Origin: Cristatella mucedo
Lineage: Eukaryota > Bryozoa > Phylactolaemata > Cristatellidae
Length of the DNA: 64,000 bases
Assembly: GCA_009760855.2 (NCBI GenBank)
Contig: WPIO01000011.1
Span: forward strand, 7,001,001 to 7,065,000
Direction of reading: 5' to 3'
The stretch's first letter is position 1. Each line of letters begins with the position of its first letter. Of the stretch, positions 1 to 64,000 are shown piece by piece. Position numbers and translations under genes: made by a program. The notes under the pieces were generated by a model. That model ran no database searches. It saw only the letters and a list, made by a program, of their open reading frames with translations, and was not told where the DNA came from.

Positions 1-2276
1 AACGAACCGATTCCTACACTGGATGCAAAAGTTGGACCGTGATGCATGCAGTAAGGCCAATGTGCAATGACCAGAAGCCACCACCCAGGTAGGGTGACCC
101 TCCAGACAGCAGCCATCATCGCTTTGACTTTCTTTAACCATTTCTCTACACGGCTCGCAGCTTCGAGTGGCGGCAGCAGCAGAAGGTTGCCTGATTGTGC
201 ACGGACGCAGCTCCACTGCTGCTGTCGACCAGGGGCACTTTAAGACTTGAGATGGGATAATACAAAGACAGCTCGAAAAACAAGCAGTAGTGCCACGGAA
301 ACTCCCATAACCACTTTTACATCCCCGACTATTCACATACACTCACATACATGCGAGCTTGTGCACACGTCCGCACACACACACATATCAGCATAAGTGA
401 CAGATATCCATTTGTTGCTATAAGTAGTAGCCTTATGAAGGTCATCAAATCAACACTCATCTAAATGCGACAGGCCCCCCCGAAGTCCTACCCTAGGAAT
501 AAGGGGCTCGAACTTCACGACCTAGGTCAGAGAGTCCTGCGGCAGAACACATTTATATATATACACGAGGCTGTTGAATCAGCTGACCTTTACTACACTT
601 TTACTTTACTCACAGCGTGCAAGGCGATCACCAAGCTGCAGAACCTGACAGGTAAGCTCACCATCCGAGTTACCCAAATCTAAAGCATGGACAGCCCTCA
701 ATTACCAGTACGACACGAGACCACGATTAAAATCACATACAAAGAACTTACGTGCAAGCAGATGACCGCTCAGGACATCCGAGTAGGGGCAAGTTGGCGA
801 GATTATTTTTATCACATCCATAGGATGTTTGCAGCAGGATGACAACGACATTACACGCCTTGCATTCAACGTGCAAAACCTAACGGATCTTGCGGCACCG
901 GATCGGGTTCTTGGAATGCATGATATACCTCAAAGGCTGCTATAGCCCTAGTTTGCTGTCTAGCAAGAGGTTATGAAACCGCCCCTGTCACGATCTCAAT
1001 TTTCCAGCAGCGAAAAGGTTATTTGTTATTTATATAGATACCCCCATCCGGCTCACGAAAGAGTTCGCAGCCATTTCAACTTAGAACTCGCTGCAATCTC
1101 ACCGTAGAACACCAGCCTAGGCTCGCCATCCAGGCCAACAGCGCATAGATAGGCCTTGCATACACGGGACAGCGCTGGCAATACAAGGTGCTGCCGTAGT
1201 AAAAAAGGTGGTCTGAGTTTCAGCGCAGTTTTCCTTCCAGCTGCTCGTACCTTTAACTCTAGCCGACTTCGTCTCAAATTTTGTCAACATCCTTGGTTAG
1301 CCGGAGCCACCGAGGACTTCCGACTGCCTACTTGGCAGCCGCGTAATCAATGTAGCGACTCCACCAGCCATTCATTGTTTGTCCGCGACTGGCCAACCAG
1401 CGGTTCCGTTCGACCCTTCGGCTGTCGGTACTTGCTCGCGATAGGCGGCGGTACGCTTGGTACTACCTTCTCCTTCCTATAAGGTTCTGCTGGCGGCATA
1501 CGCCCGCGTACACGTAGACGTGACCTGCATGTCTATTCCTTTTACGCCTGTACGTGTCTGCATGTATGCAGTCCAGCAAATAGCACTTGTAGGAATCGAA
1601 AGCTTAAAATAGTTATGGATTCAGAATTGAGTCTCGGTGGCGGTCACGAAGGCGCGGTCGCTCCCCAGCGTTCACCGCCGTGGCCGGCAACGGTTCCGCA
1701 GGTGCAGACTTCGCCGACAAAGGAGAAAACCCGTCTACTGTCCTCTGAGACGTAAGGCCCAGCCTCCTTGTGCGTCGGCTCCTCGCAGCTGTGGCGAGTC
1801 CAGCTGCCTCGCTGTCTCGCCTTTTCATTCGCTTATGGTCTCGCAGAGAAACGGCGCGACGGCTTGCGTGCATGCACCGTGGCCCGGCTCCTGGCAACCG
1901 GCCGAGGTCGGCTTCACGACTCTCCGCTAGCTAAGATGGTGTGCGGACATTATCCGCCTGGGATCATCAATGCTTTTGTGTTGTACGAATGGTATCTGTC
2001 GAAGGTACTGGAAGTAGATGCTACAGTCTAGAACAGCACTTCCAACGTTGAAGCGGCGTCGCAGTTCTCGCCGTTTACCCCGATTGTCGAACGCAGCACT
2101 TCCGAGTGCTGTATTCTTAAAACAGACGTTAATCGTAATCGGCGCTGGGTTTTCTTTTGCGATGAGGAGCGCGACATCTCTACCCCCCCCCACTGGACTA
2201 ATGTGATTCCGTTAGTGCCGGGCTACCGAAAAAAACCCGCTAAGCCTCTGCACCTGGGGACGAATGTGGCAGCAAT
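1..2276. other. Intergenic, no recognised gene
   Basis: Downstream of the NBEAL gene. Holds a short CA run near 372-386 and a possible tRNA-SINE fragment near 480-545. Open frames here reach about 108 codons, overlap on both strands and show no recognisable motif. Confidence 0.5.
480..545 (-). mobile_element. Possible tRNA-derived SINE fragment
   Basis: On the minus strand the sequence reads like the second half of the tRNA-like head seen in other copies here (gacctaggtcgtgaagttcg, then agcc), with a box-B-like GTTCGA core. No clear box A or tail is seen. Confidence 0.35.
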
Positions 2277-2835
2277 GCCAGTCAACAAATCCCAGAAGTT
2301 CAGCCACGTGTCTCCTTTGCTGCAGGAGCTGCAGCGGCTCCCGATCGATAAAAGGATCAAAGGAGCAAAGTTCTTACCTTGACCTTGACAAAGTTCTTAC
2401 CTTGACAAGGCGCGTCATGGCTGGACTCCTCCGTGCCTAGGAGAACCGCTGCACCAGTTCCAGCCTCCTCGGATCCTTTACGGACTATAAATTAGCTGCG
2501 CTGTGTCTACGCTTAAAGATCGTAGGCGACGGAAAGTTTTTCTCTTCAGGCACTAGGCTGGAATTCGCCTACGCAAATCCTAGGCAGCGACATTTTCTAT
2601 CCTGCTGCCGACTTCGGCACATCTTTTCCGGCCGTCCTCCTGAGCTGCTAATTTCGTACTAAGCACTTCCTCGAATGCCCTGCAGGCAGCTATATTCCTG
2701 ACTTTCTCTTTGCTGTGCGAGATGAAGTCGGTCTGCTACCGTATGCACGTCGGCACCAATGCATGGTTCAAGTCCGCTATATAAAACTCTCCGGGTAAAC
2801 ATTGTGGAGCTACCTACAGAGATACATGACATTAG
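2277..2835 (+). mobile_element. LINE-B 3' fragment, diverged
   Basis: Matches the end of the LINE-B reverse-transcriptase protein and 3' tail with many changes: a broken frame similar to HVSPLLKELGWLPVEQRI, later a FSLLCEMKSV-like segment, then the tail motif gtggagctac..agagatacat. A 17-bp tandem duplication (aaagttcttaccttgac) near 2368-2405 breaks the frame. Non-coding remnant. Confidence 0.75.
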
Positions 2836-5089
2836 TCGTGAGCCATACGTCTCCCAAGCCTTGCGGGGTGTTTAGTCATGATAGCTTTGAAAAGGGCTAT
2901 CGCAATGTACATACAACTCTTGAAGAAATAGGTCGTCGATGTCGAATTAGGCCGCGCGGGAACCGATGCGGAGAATACCAAAGCACTAACAGCCTTCATT
3001 AAGAGAGTCTGCATAGCAGTAGTGGATTAAAAGCTATAGTTTCGTTATACAGTATTGCATCGAGCAGATTGTGATTACACCCACATTGTGCTTGGTTGCA
3101 ACTAGATGAAGTTACGACCAGGTTTCAGATTGCTCCATCATCACGCCGATCGACGCACGATAATAGCTACTTCTCAAGCCGGCTCGCAGAGACAGGGGAC
3201 TAGGGGCAGGAGCGCATCCGGGATTTTGGTAGGGGGGGGCTAAGCCTCGACCTCGAGAGGCGTTGAACAAGTTTTAAGGCAGTCTCTGCTCAGAAAAATA
3301 GTTTCTCTAGAAATTGTATAAATAACTCGTACATTTTATTTTTTTAAATGTTCACTGGCATACCTGTTAAACTCTGAACATGTTTTGGGAATACTCATGC
3401 CGAAGGCACGCCGAGCGGGAGCGTCTTTCGATTGGCTAAAAATAAACTCGCGCCATATTCGGAGGGCCTGTAGCTGTGCGTAGCCTGATGCGCCCTGCTC
3501 GGTGGGCCTATTTCTATCCGGCATACCTCTTTAGCAACTCAAAAAAATATGGCTTCTTTAAAGAAATAACAGCACCTCCAGAGAAGGCGTGATGCTCTGG
3601 CAGCCCTTCTTGTTCCACCTAAAAAAAAGAAAGTGGTCCTCTGGAGCCGGAGCGTCCCTAACCTTCACCTCTGGGAGTCAGGTCAAAGGCCAGGTCAGAG
3701 GCCAGGTTGAGACCACGTCGGGCACTCGAGGCGGCGCTCTGGGCCATAGTTGTTGCAAACCACGGCCGGAACCGGGTGCCTATAAGCCTCAGGTGTTGTT
3801 GAATAGACTTCTTTACGTCACGGGACATGGAATTTGTATCGCGAGGTTCGCGGGCGCTCTCCGTTGCTGCCGTATTCGGCAGCTGTCGCTATACGCAAAT
3901 GCATCGGTGCTGCTCCTGCACGTAGCCGCCTATTCGGGATTCCTCGGCTCGTGATGACGTCGTCGGTATTTGTCTCGCACCTTCGGCAAAGAGTAGCAAC
4001 GCCATGCGAGTACAACGTGGGTGCTCCGCGTCCAATGTGGAGGCCGCTACACTCGCGCTTGCGTAGCTGTTGTTCTCTCGACCGAGATCTCAGTCGCTTG
4101 AGTCGAGGTCAAGGTCGCGGCGTGGAATGTGACTCAGGATTTCTAATTCGAGCCCCGAACTGCAGTGAAAATTGGCACAGCAAGTATCAGCCCCTATAAT
4201 AAGCTAGGTCGATTAGTCCGTCACACACGTCGCAATTAAATTCTGTCCTTTGTGATATATTAGTAGTACAACTACGACGGTGCATCAATGCTGAGCGCCA
4301 CGTCAAAAAGGGTGAAATAATTAGCTATTTTGCATGCGTAGCTGCAACGTGCACTTTCATAGTTTAAATTAAACATGCGTTTCTGCGAAAAAGTCTTTGG
4401 CAAGCTATGGACGCACATAAGTAAAATCTGCCCGTGATTCTTGACGGGGACTTACTATCTATATGAGTCTTATAGTTGTAATGCTAATATGAAGCTTGTT
4501 GTTAATATGAATCTAAAAATGGTCAGAACATCTATGCATACTGTATACAAAACCCAATGCCGATTCGCTACTCGCCGCCGCTGATGAATACATGTCACAG
4601 TATTGGATGTATGTTTTCTTTTTATAAGAAAATTCATAATTTTAATCTTTGAAATACGTATTCATTTTCCGCCTTCACAGATTTTTCTCTCTTAGTAAAA
4701 ACTCGCAAGCTTGACAGTCAGTTGGGCAGGCTCACCAGTAGGTCAGAGGACACTCAGGCTCGCCTTCCAAGGCGAAGTTGGAGCTGGCTAAGGAATAAAG
4801 GCACAGCAAGAGCGTGTCCGTATAAGTACATCCGGCTAAATACGGCGGCGCTGTGGCCGGAAGCGACTATGAAAAGAGAAGGAGGTTGACGAGTCAATAA
4901 TAGTACAATACGGAGACATTTGTATACCGCTGTAAGATAAACACACGTCTCCCCTTCTCTCTCTCTCTCTCTCTCTCCCTCTCTTTCTCTCCAGGTAATG
5001 GAAGCATGTAAATATGATTATTGATAACATGCACAGCCTAAGCGCACACAGAAAAGTCGCGTGAGCCCAGCAAATGCTTTGATAAGCAA
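2836..5089. other. Intergenic, nothing recognised except a short CT run
   Basis: Mixed-composition sequence with no identifiable gene or repeat family. A (CT)n run of about 30 bp lies at 4957-4988. Overlapping open frames at 3589-4199 have no recognisable protein features. Confidence 0.5.
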
Positions 5090-5094
5090 GTGGG

Positions 5095-5590
5095 TTTTGG
5101 CTTATTTTTAAATGTCGACAGTCGTCAAGTCAGGGGATGTCGTGACACCAGTCGGAAGTGAGTTCCAAGTTTTTAGGAGCATACGAACTAAAGGCGTAGT
5201 CTCCAAGAAAATTGAGGTTCGTACGAGGTGTAGGTAAACGATTCCATCCGAAAAGCGGGTGGTGCTATGCTTAGCCTGGAGGGGAATATATCTGACTGGT
5301 AGGCTGGAGCCGAAGAATGGAAGAACATAAAAGTTAGCGGCAGAGCCGATTAGGTCGATGCGGTGCTTGACTGGGAGCAAGGGCAGGTCGGAAAGAAGTT
5401 GCCTACTCTGCTGACTACGACGTTCACGACAGACAAACCTGGCTGCAGATTGTCGGACCAACTGCAGTTGCTCCTTTGTAGTTTTGCTTTTCCACTCACT
5501 GAGAGGCTCTCTATCCAGGCATCTAGGGTGGACTGCTTTTGCCACGCATCCACACATCTACATAACATTGCTACAATACAGTCTCAGGCT
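5095..5590 (-). mobile_element. LINE-A fragment, C-terminal ORF2 part
   Basis: Minus-strand frame resembles the end of LINE-A ORF2, with segments LVRQSAARFVCRERRS, PLQAKHSTTRFSDG and LKTWNSLPTGVTTSPDLTT, though shifts and changes break it. It appears to be the downstream half of the older copy at 6246-6870, separated by the opposite-orientation fragment at 5595-6245. Confidence 0.85.
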
Positions 5591-5594
5591 TAGG

Positions 5595-6245
5595 CAGTGA
5601 TAGTACATCTACATTGGTTCATGAATTTGTGACACCCGGTCTCGATTTCTGTAACTCACTGTTTGCTGATCTATCGGTCGGTTGAACCTGGCGCTTACAG
5701 CTGGTGCGAATCTCGGTTTTAGTTTTGTCACTCACTTTTAGGTCTCTCCATTCTTTGGCTCCAATCTAGCTATCAGATCTACTCCCCCAGCAGGCTAAGC
5801 ATCGTACTATCCGCTTTTAGGAATCTAATCGTTTACCTGCACCTCGTACGAACTTCAAATCCTTTGGAGGCTGTGCCTTTAGTTCATATGCTATAAAAGC
5901 CTCCAACTCACTTCCGACTGACGCCACGTCATTCAGTGACTTGACACAATTTAAAAAGAAGCTAAAACGCACCTATTTTTCACAGCATCTAGTGTGTCCA
6001 CGTGATTCGTCCTTTGTGCCCTTTTTTATGCTGACACTGTGCATGTTGCCACTAACCATATTTGCATGCTGACGCGGTGCATGTAACCTCTAACCATGTT
6101 ATGCTTGTTGTCATTGAGCATGTTACCACTAACCATTCGGTCATGCTTCCTGTGCAACAAACGTTAATTGCCTAGAAAGACATTGAGTTCTTTGAGGGTG
6201 CCATAACACATGTATTACAATTATTATTACTATTATTATTATTAA
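5595..6245 (+). mobile_element. LINE-A 3' fragment with (ATT)n tail, nested in an opposite copy
   Basis: Plus-strand remnant covering the end of ORF2 (decayed forms of LTFRSLHS, QAKHRT, KSFG), the 3' UTR with repeated cataccatgttg-like units, the tail motif gcctagaaagacattgagtt, and a terminal ATT run. Minus-strand LINE-A sequence lies on both sides. Confidence 0.85.
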
Positions 6246-6870
6246 GAGAAATAGTATACATTGTGAAAGAAGCAGTGCAAGCGAAGAGCCCTGAAGTACC
6301 CCCCCCCTACTTGAATGGTTCCTCAAACGATCTTTGTCTGTTGACATCAATACCCCAAAGTCTTTCACTGAGGAAGGATTTAAACCCTTGCAGGTCAGTG
6401 TGAGTGGTGCCTAGAAGAGATGAAAGGCGTCCGAGAAGAACTTAGCAAACAATAGTATCAATACGATCCAGCAAAGCAAATAGAGACTGTACCTAAGTCC
6501 AAACTCCTAAGAAAGTTCGTTATGCAGAAATGATGACTCTATGAAGGAATTAGCCCGAAAAGCTAAATAAACTCGCTTGCATTTTAAAGTTTCGATTCAC
6601 CAACTTGAATGGTCTGCCACTTGACTTACACTAGTGTCTTTGATAAACCCAGATCAGACTTTGGGAGACTGGGCGGAAGTTCTTTTAGTTATCCAGCTCC
6701 AGTTTCAGCTTCTTAATGAGTGACCTTACAACAGGCTTTTTGAAAGAGGAAAGGACCTTAGGCTAATGTTATGCTTACCATGTTAGATGTGGATGGATTA
6801 AGAAGAAGATCTATGCATTCCAGAAGTAGGACAGTGGAAATAGGGTCGAGGGCTAATAGTCTTATAAGAC
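6246..6870 (-). mobile_element. LINE-A fragment, reverse-transcriptase N-terminal half
   Basis: Minus strand encodes degenerate LDPISTVLLLECIDLLL, then SLFALLDRIDTI, VLLGRLSSLLG and NHSSRGGVLQGSSL, aligning in order with the LINE-A copy at 24.8-25.5 kb (LDPIPTVLLLRCIDLLL to VVPQGSVLGPVLF). Stops and shifts abolish coding. Upstream half of the interrupted element. Confidence 0.8.
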
Positions 6871-6884
6871 TAGGAGGTGAACTT

Positions 6885-7022
6885 CGGGAAGAGGTCAGTT
6901 CTGCCCTGGCTTGGCCCAGAGGTAAGGTGTCCGACTTTGACGTCCAAGGTCGTGGGCTCGAGCCTTTCGGCATTTGTACAGTGCTTGAAAAGACTAAATT
7001 CTCTTAGGGTGCTACAGATATG
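6885..7022 (+). mobile_element. tRNA-derived SINE with LINE-A-like tail
   Basis: A box-A-like ggcttggcccagaggtaagg and a box-B-like gtgggctcgagcc lie about 30 nt apart as in a tRNA promoter. The 3' part (aaattctcttagggtgctac) resembles the LINE-A 3' end (gagttctctgagggtgcttt). No cloverleaf survives well enough to call a tRNA gene. Confidence 0.7.
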
Positions 7023-8334
7023 AAGTATACACTTTTTAGCTGCAGGTTTGAATGAAGAAATTGAAGTGCTGCAAGGAATTGAGGGAGATGAGTCCAGCGC
7101 GAATGTTCTTATCTATCTTGCAGACAAAGAAGCTAGAGAAGCGATCTACCAATGTATGTCGTCATAGAGATATTGTGGCAAGTGTCCGCTTCTTTTCAGC
7201 AGCGTTCGGACTTGTTCTCACTATTTCTAGACTTAGTTCTGAGTGACAGCTGAAGTGAACTGCTAAATGCATAAGAATTTCCTGTCAATTTCCAGTATGC
7301 ACTGCATACACGCCGGCCGCACTGTATGTGATTCCACAATACTCGTTGCCTTAAACAACAAAATCGACGACCGCGATGACGAATAACTTAAGTTACGAAA
7401 GCTTAGCGTCACATTCAGTATTTATATTATACATTCACCTGGTCCTTGGCTATTTGACATAAGCTTTGCCGAGGCCAAACACAGCGGCTACTGACCTCCG
7501 TTCCTCACCCACTAATAGAGTCATTCAAGTATGCATGCGTGTATGACTGCTTGCGCTGGATTATCCTATCTCAGAGATCCCAGACTATGGAGTTCCGCAT
7601 CCGATTCCTACGTGAAGGCTTGGCAATCACTGATTGAGATTCCTAATCTTTTCCTTACTTTCGTTGTGCATACCTTCTCAATGCAGCTAGTCTCTCCCGA
7701 CGAACCTCCTGCTCTCTCTTCATTAGTCCATCTCCCCCAGTCTGACTACACTACACTTCCTTTGTAACGCCAAATCGGAAGAGCTATTGCAAAAGTTTTG
7801 AGTCACGTTCACTGCACAGTGGGTGCAGAGGATGTGAGGAGTGCCAACTAAAACACGGTGAATGCTAGAAAAAGATAAGCAAGAGATCACACGCAGACGT
7901 GGCCGTCTACTATGACAGCGTAAAAGTATCGATACGACCGGTCAGTGTTGATTGACCCGGTCGAGGGCCGTTGGGCGATGATTTGACTTCTACAATAGCT
8001 CATTAGCCTTGGCCAGGTGAATTTCTCGTAGGTTTTTAAACTGACAGAAAATTCGCTGAAGCGGCAAGAATGTATGTCTCTAGATAAAAAACAAGGACTT
8101 AAGGGAGGACTATTTTAAGTAGACTCCTCCGTAGCACATACTACACTTGTGCCACCAATACCTTTTTACCAAGGAGGCACAAGCTTCACCATCTTGTACT
8201 CGAGCGATCTTCAAAAGACTGAGGGCAATGGATCAAGTCATCAAAGATCATTTCATAATAACCTGTGGAAAAAGAGCGCCAACTGACTTATCACTAAATG
8301 AAAATTCCACGAGTTTTTCGGCCAGGCAATATAC
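7023..8334. other. Intergenic, nothing recognised
   Basis: No gene, repeat family or simple repeat that I can name. Open frames up to 100 codons lack recognisable motifs. Confidence 0.45.
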
Positions 8335-8690
8335 TCAAAATCGAACTCAAATACGAACCTTAAAACCGTTGGAGACCGTGCCTTTAGTTCCCATGCCCCC
8401 AAAGCCCGGAACTCACTACCGATGCACGTCACTTCGTCCCCTAACCTGATGCCACTTTAAAAAGAAGCTTAAACGGACCTGTTTATAATAGCATTTGGTG
8501 GGTCTTTGTGATTCGTCCTCCATGTGCACCTACCTGCTTACACTATTCCTGCTGCTTGCGTATGTCACCACCAAACATTCGGTAATTCTTTATATGCAGC
8601 ATCTGTAAAGTGCCTAGAGAGAGAGATTCAGTTGTCTAAGGGTGCTATACAAATGTATTATTATTGTTACTATACTCAAGAAAGTTTGCC
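8335..8690 (+). mobile_element. LINE-A 3' fragment
   Basis: Decayed end of ORF2 (forms of KPLETVPLVPMPPKPGTHYR matching KSFGDRAFSSYAPKAWNSL), a gtgattcgtcctccatgtgc segment shared with other copies, then the tail motif gcctagagagagagattcag and a short ATT-rich end. Confidence 0.8.
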
Positions 8691-9724
8691 AAAGACAGTC
8701 TGTTAGCAGCCGGCATGCAAGTTCATATCTTAATCATACAGGTCCGAAAAAGCTGTAAGTGCAGACAGCAAGATATATGAACTACCACAAACCAGAATAG
8801 AATGGTAAGCCGTGCGATTTCCACCTTCGAATTCGAACACATCCACTTATGTGCAAAATGAGCAGAGCACGTTTATTTAATGGTGGCTGGTTGAAGCGCA
8901 TGCCTATTATGGCTAAGCATCTTTGTAGCCGGCTTTCAGCTAGTAACAGATTTCCGCCTGGCTCTTTGACTGTCTGGAAAGCATCTGCCACTCTTGCATG
9001 AAGGAATGAATGTACAGAGTCAGGTTTCTCGTGCGTTTTTGTAGCTATGGTAAGAATCAGCACACACACATCATGCTTTTGCAACAAATAATTTTGGAAT
9101 AGGAGCACGAGCTCAACCATCTTGTGTGCATATTGCTCGAGAGCTAACAAATAAAAAATATACACGTTTATATGTGGAAATTTACACAAATAAAACAAAT
9201 CGGCTGAGTGATAGACCAAAAATAGCAATATCGAGTTGCACACCTCGATCGGGCCAAGCTGAGTAAGCACTTATGTACCAATAGTTGTATGCACGAATAC
9301 AAGCGTGCTTTCTGCTTCAAAGCAGAGCCGGCACAGCAGCATCTACTGCTGCCCGCACCGGATATGCAGCCACGCACCATTTACGCATTCACATCTTCGA
9401 CAGAGAAGCGTCAGCCGCGTGTCAGGTGCATTGCATTGCAAAACGCAAGAGATGCCCAGCATAAAACGCTGCATCACTCGCTGGAATCTGACTAATATGT
9501 CCTCTTTGCATAGAAGCAAATGTGCACCTTCATAAAAACCCCACATCACCACGGAGCGAGCGCAGAGCCGCCATGGTGAGCTGCAGAAGCCGCTTGGACA
9601 GTTGGTGCAACAGCAGACAGACGTCCTCTGCTGCCTGCTCTCGCGGACCTTCGGGGGGCGAGTTACTGGAGGCATCAAGACAGACATCGGCACCCTGTCC
9701 GGCTGCCGTCCCACGGGTTGCCAT
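8691..9724. other. Downstream flank / probable 3' UTR of the NBEAL gene
   Basis: Between the candidate stop and the nearest LINE copy. Contains the AATAAA noted at 8872. A 162-codon minus-strand frame at 8782-9270 shows no family similarity and lacks the tail expected of NBEAL proteins. Confidence 0.4.
8872..8877 (-). promoter_or_regulatory. Candidate polyadenylation signal for the NBEAL gene
   Basis: AATAAA on the minus strand, about 850 nt downstream of the candidate stop. The hexamer is common by chance and no independent transcript-end evidence is visible, so this is a position to test rather than a firm call. Confidence 0.2.
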
Positions 9725-63398
<53,674 letters not shown>

Positions 63399-63569
63399 CT
63401 GAGGAGAAAAAAAGGCCGTACCGCTGGTGCTGCATGCTGCTGCTGCTGCAGGCGGTCCAACGTGCTTTAAGCACACCATATGCCTTAACCGGCAACGTGT
63501 AACGTACAAAAAAATGCAAGCACACAAACTCAGTAGTGGCAGCTATGCAGTTGTCACGGAGAAAAACAT

Positions 63570-63630
63570 AGACACACACACTGACACACACACACAGAGA
63601 CACACACACACAGAGACACATACATATGCA

Positions 63631-63664
<34 letters not shown>
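63570..63664. repeat. (CA)n / (CACAGAGA)n compound microsatellite
   Basis: Imperfect acacac tracts with cagaga interruptions, then a pure CA block. Confidence 0.93.
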
Positions 63665-63667
<3 letters not shown>

Positions 63668-63715
63668 CAAAGGTAGGGAGGCTTGACATGTAGGCAAGCT
63701 AGACATGCAGGTACA

Positions 63716-63876
<161 letters not shown>

Positions 63877-64000
63877 AATGTATCTCCGTCAGTAACTCCA
63901 CAAAGTCATAAAGACCATGTGGGTGTTACCAAGGAGAGTTTTGTATAGCGCACTCATAGCCTAAGCGGCTTTCGGTACGCATTCGGTAGCCAACAGACTT
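63877..64000 (-). mobile_element. LINE-B 3' tail, runs off the window
   Basis: Minus-strand copy: atgtatctccgtcagtaact, ccacaaagtcataaagacca, gagagttttgtatagcgcac, cattcggtagccaacagact. The remainder lies past the right edge. Confidence 0.92.

Overview
This 64-kb window looks like animal genomic DNA, most likely from an aquatic invertebrate, although the sequence does not identify the species. It holds a finely split gene with canonical GT/AG introns, long simple-sequence tracts, and many decayed CR1/L2-like non-LTR retrotransposons and tRNA-derived SINEs. No vertebrate Alu or L1 is seen. There are no bacterial-style operons, CRISPR arrays or rRNA genes.

One gene dominates. From 63398 down to 9725 on the minus strand lie 40 exons of a neurobeachin-like BEACH-WD40 protein (NBEAL1/NBEAL2 type), about 6.2 kb of coding sequence or roughly 2,070 residues. 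Relative to the usual ~2,700-residue family length, the N-terminal part and promoter lie beyond the right edge. In order, the exons encode a concanavalin A-like lectin fold (exons 1-3), a long armadillo/helical region (4-20), a pre-BEACH segment and PH-like domain (21-24), the BEACH domain (25-33) and C-terminal WD40 repeats (34-40). Exon boundaries were set by hand from conserved protein segments, splice consensus and reading phase. Of 39 junctions, 38 are phase-consistent. The exception, exon 4 to exon 5, implies an unlocated exon of length 3n+1 between 55.9 and 61.7 kb.

Layout: 1-9.7 kb is intergenic sequence downstream of the gene, with LINE and SINE debris. 9.7-26.9 kb holds the WD40, BEACH and PH exons. 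26.9-35.9 kb holds the pre-BEACH and helical exons. 35.9-55.9 kb holds widely spaced helical-region exons, with introns filled by two LINE families. 55.9-63.4 kb holds the gap and the lectin exons. The right end is microsatellite running into another LINE tail.

Two LINE families recur. LINE-A ends in a conserved 3' tail plus (ATT)n. LINE-B ends in a different conserved 3' tail plus short ACAT repeats. Both keep recognisable reverse-transcriptase segments with YADDTQLY, but every copy is truncated or broken. The tRNA-like SINEs appear to share the LINE-A tail. In two places a 5'-truncated copy sits in opposite orientation inside an older copy of the same family. Other notable structures are a hAT-like MITE with 8-bp target duplications, a perfect 22-bp hairpin beside a 5' splice site, a 15-bp tandem array with a sequence gradient beside the lectin exon, and an unassigned possible coding segment near 60 kb. 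I did not find a convincing wholly new multi-gene system.
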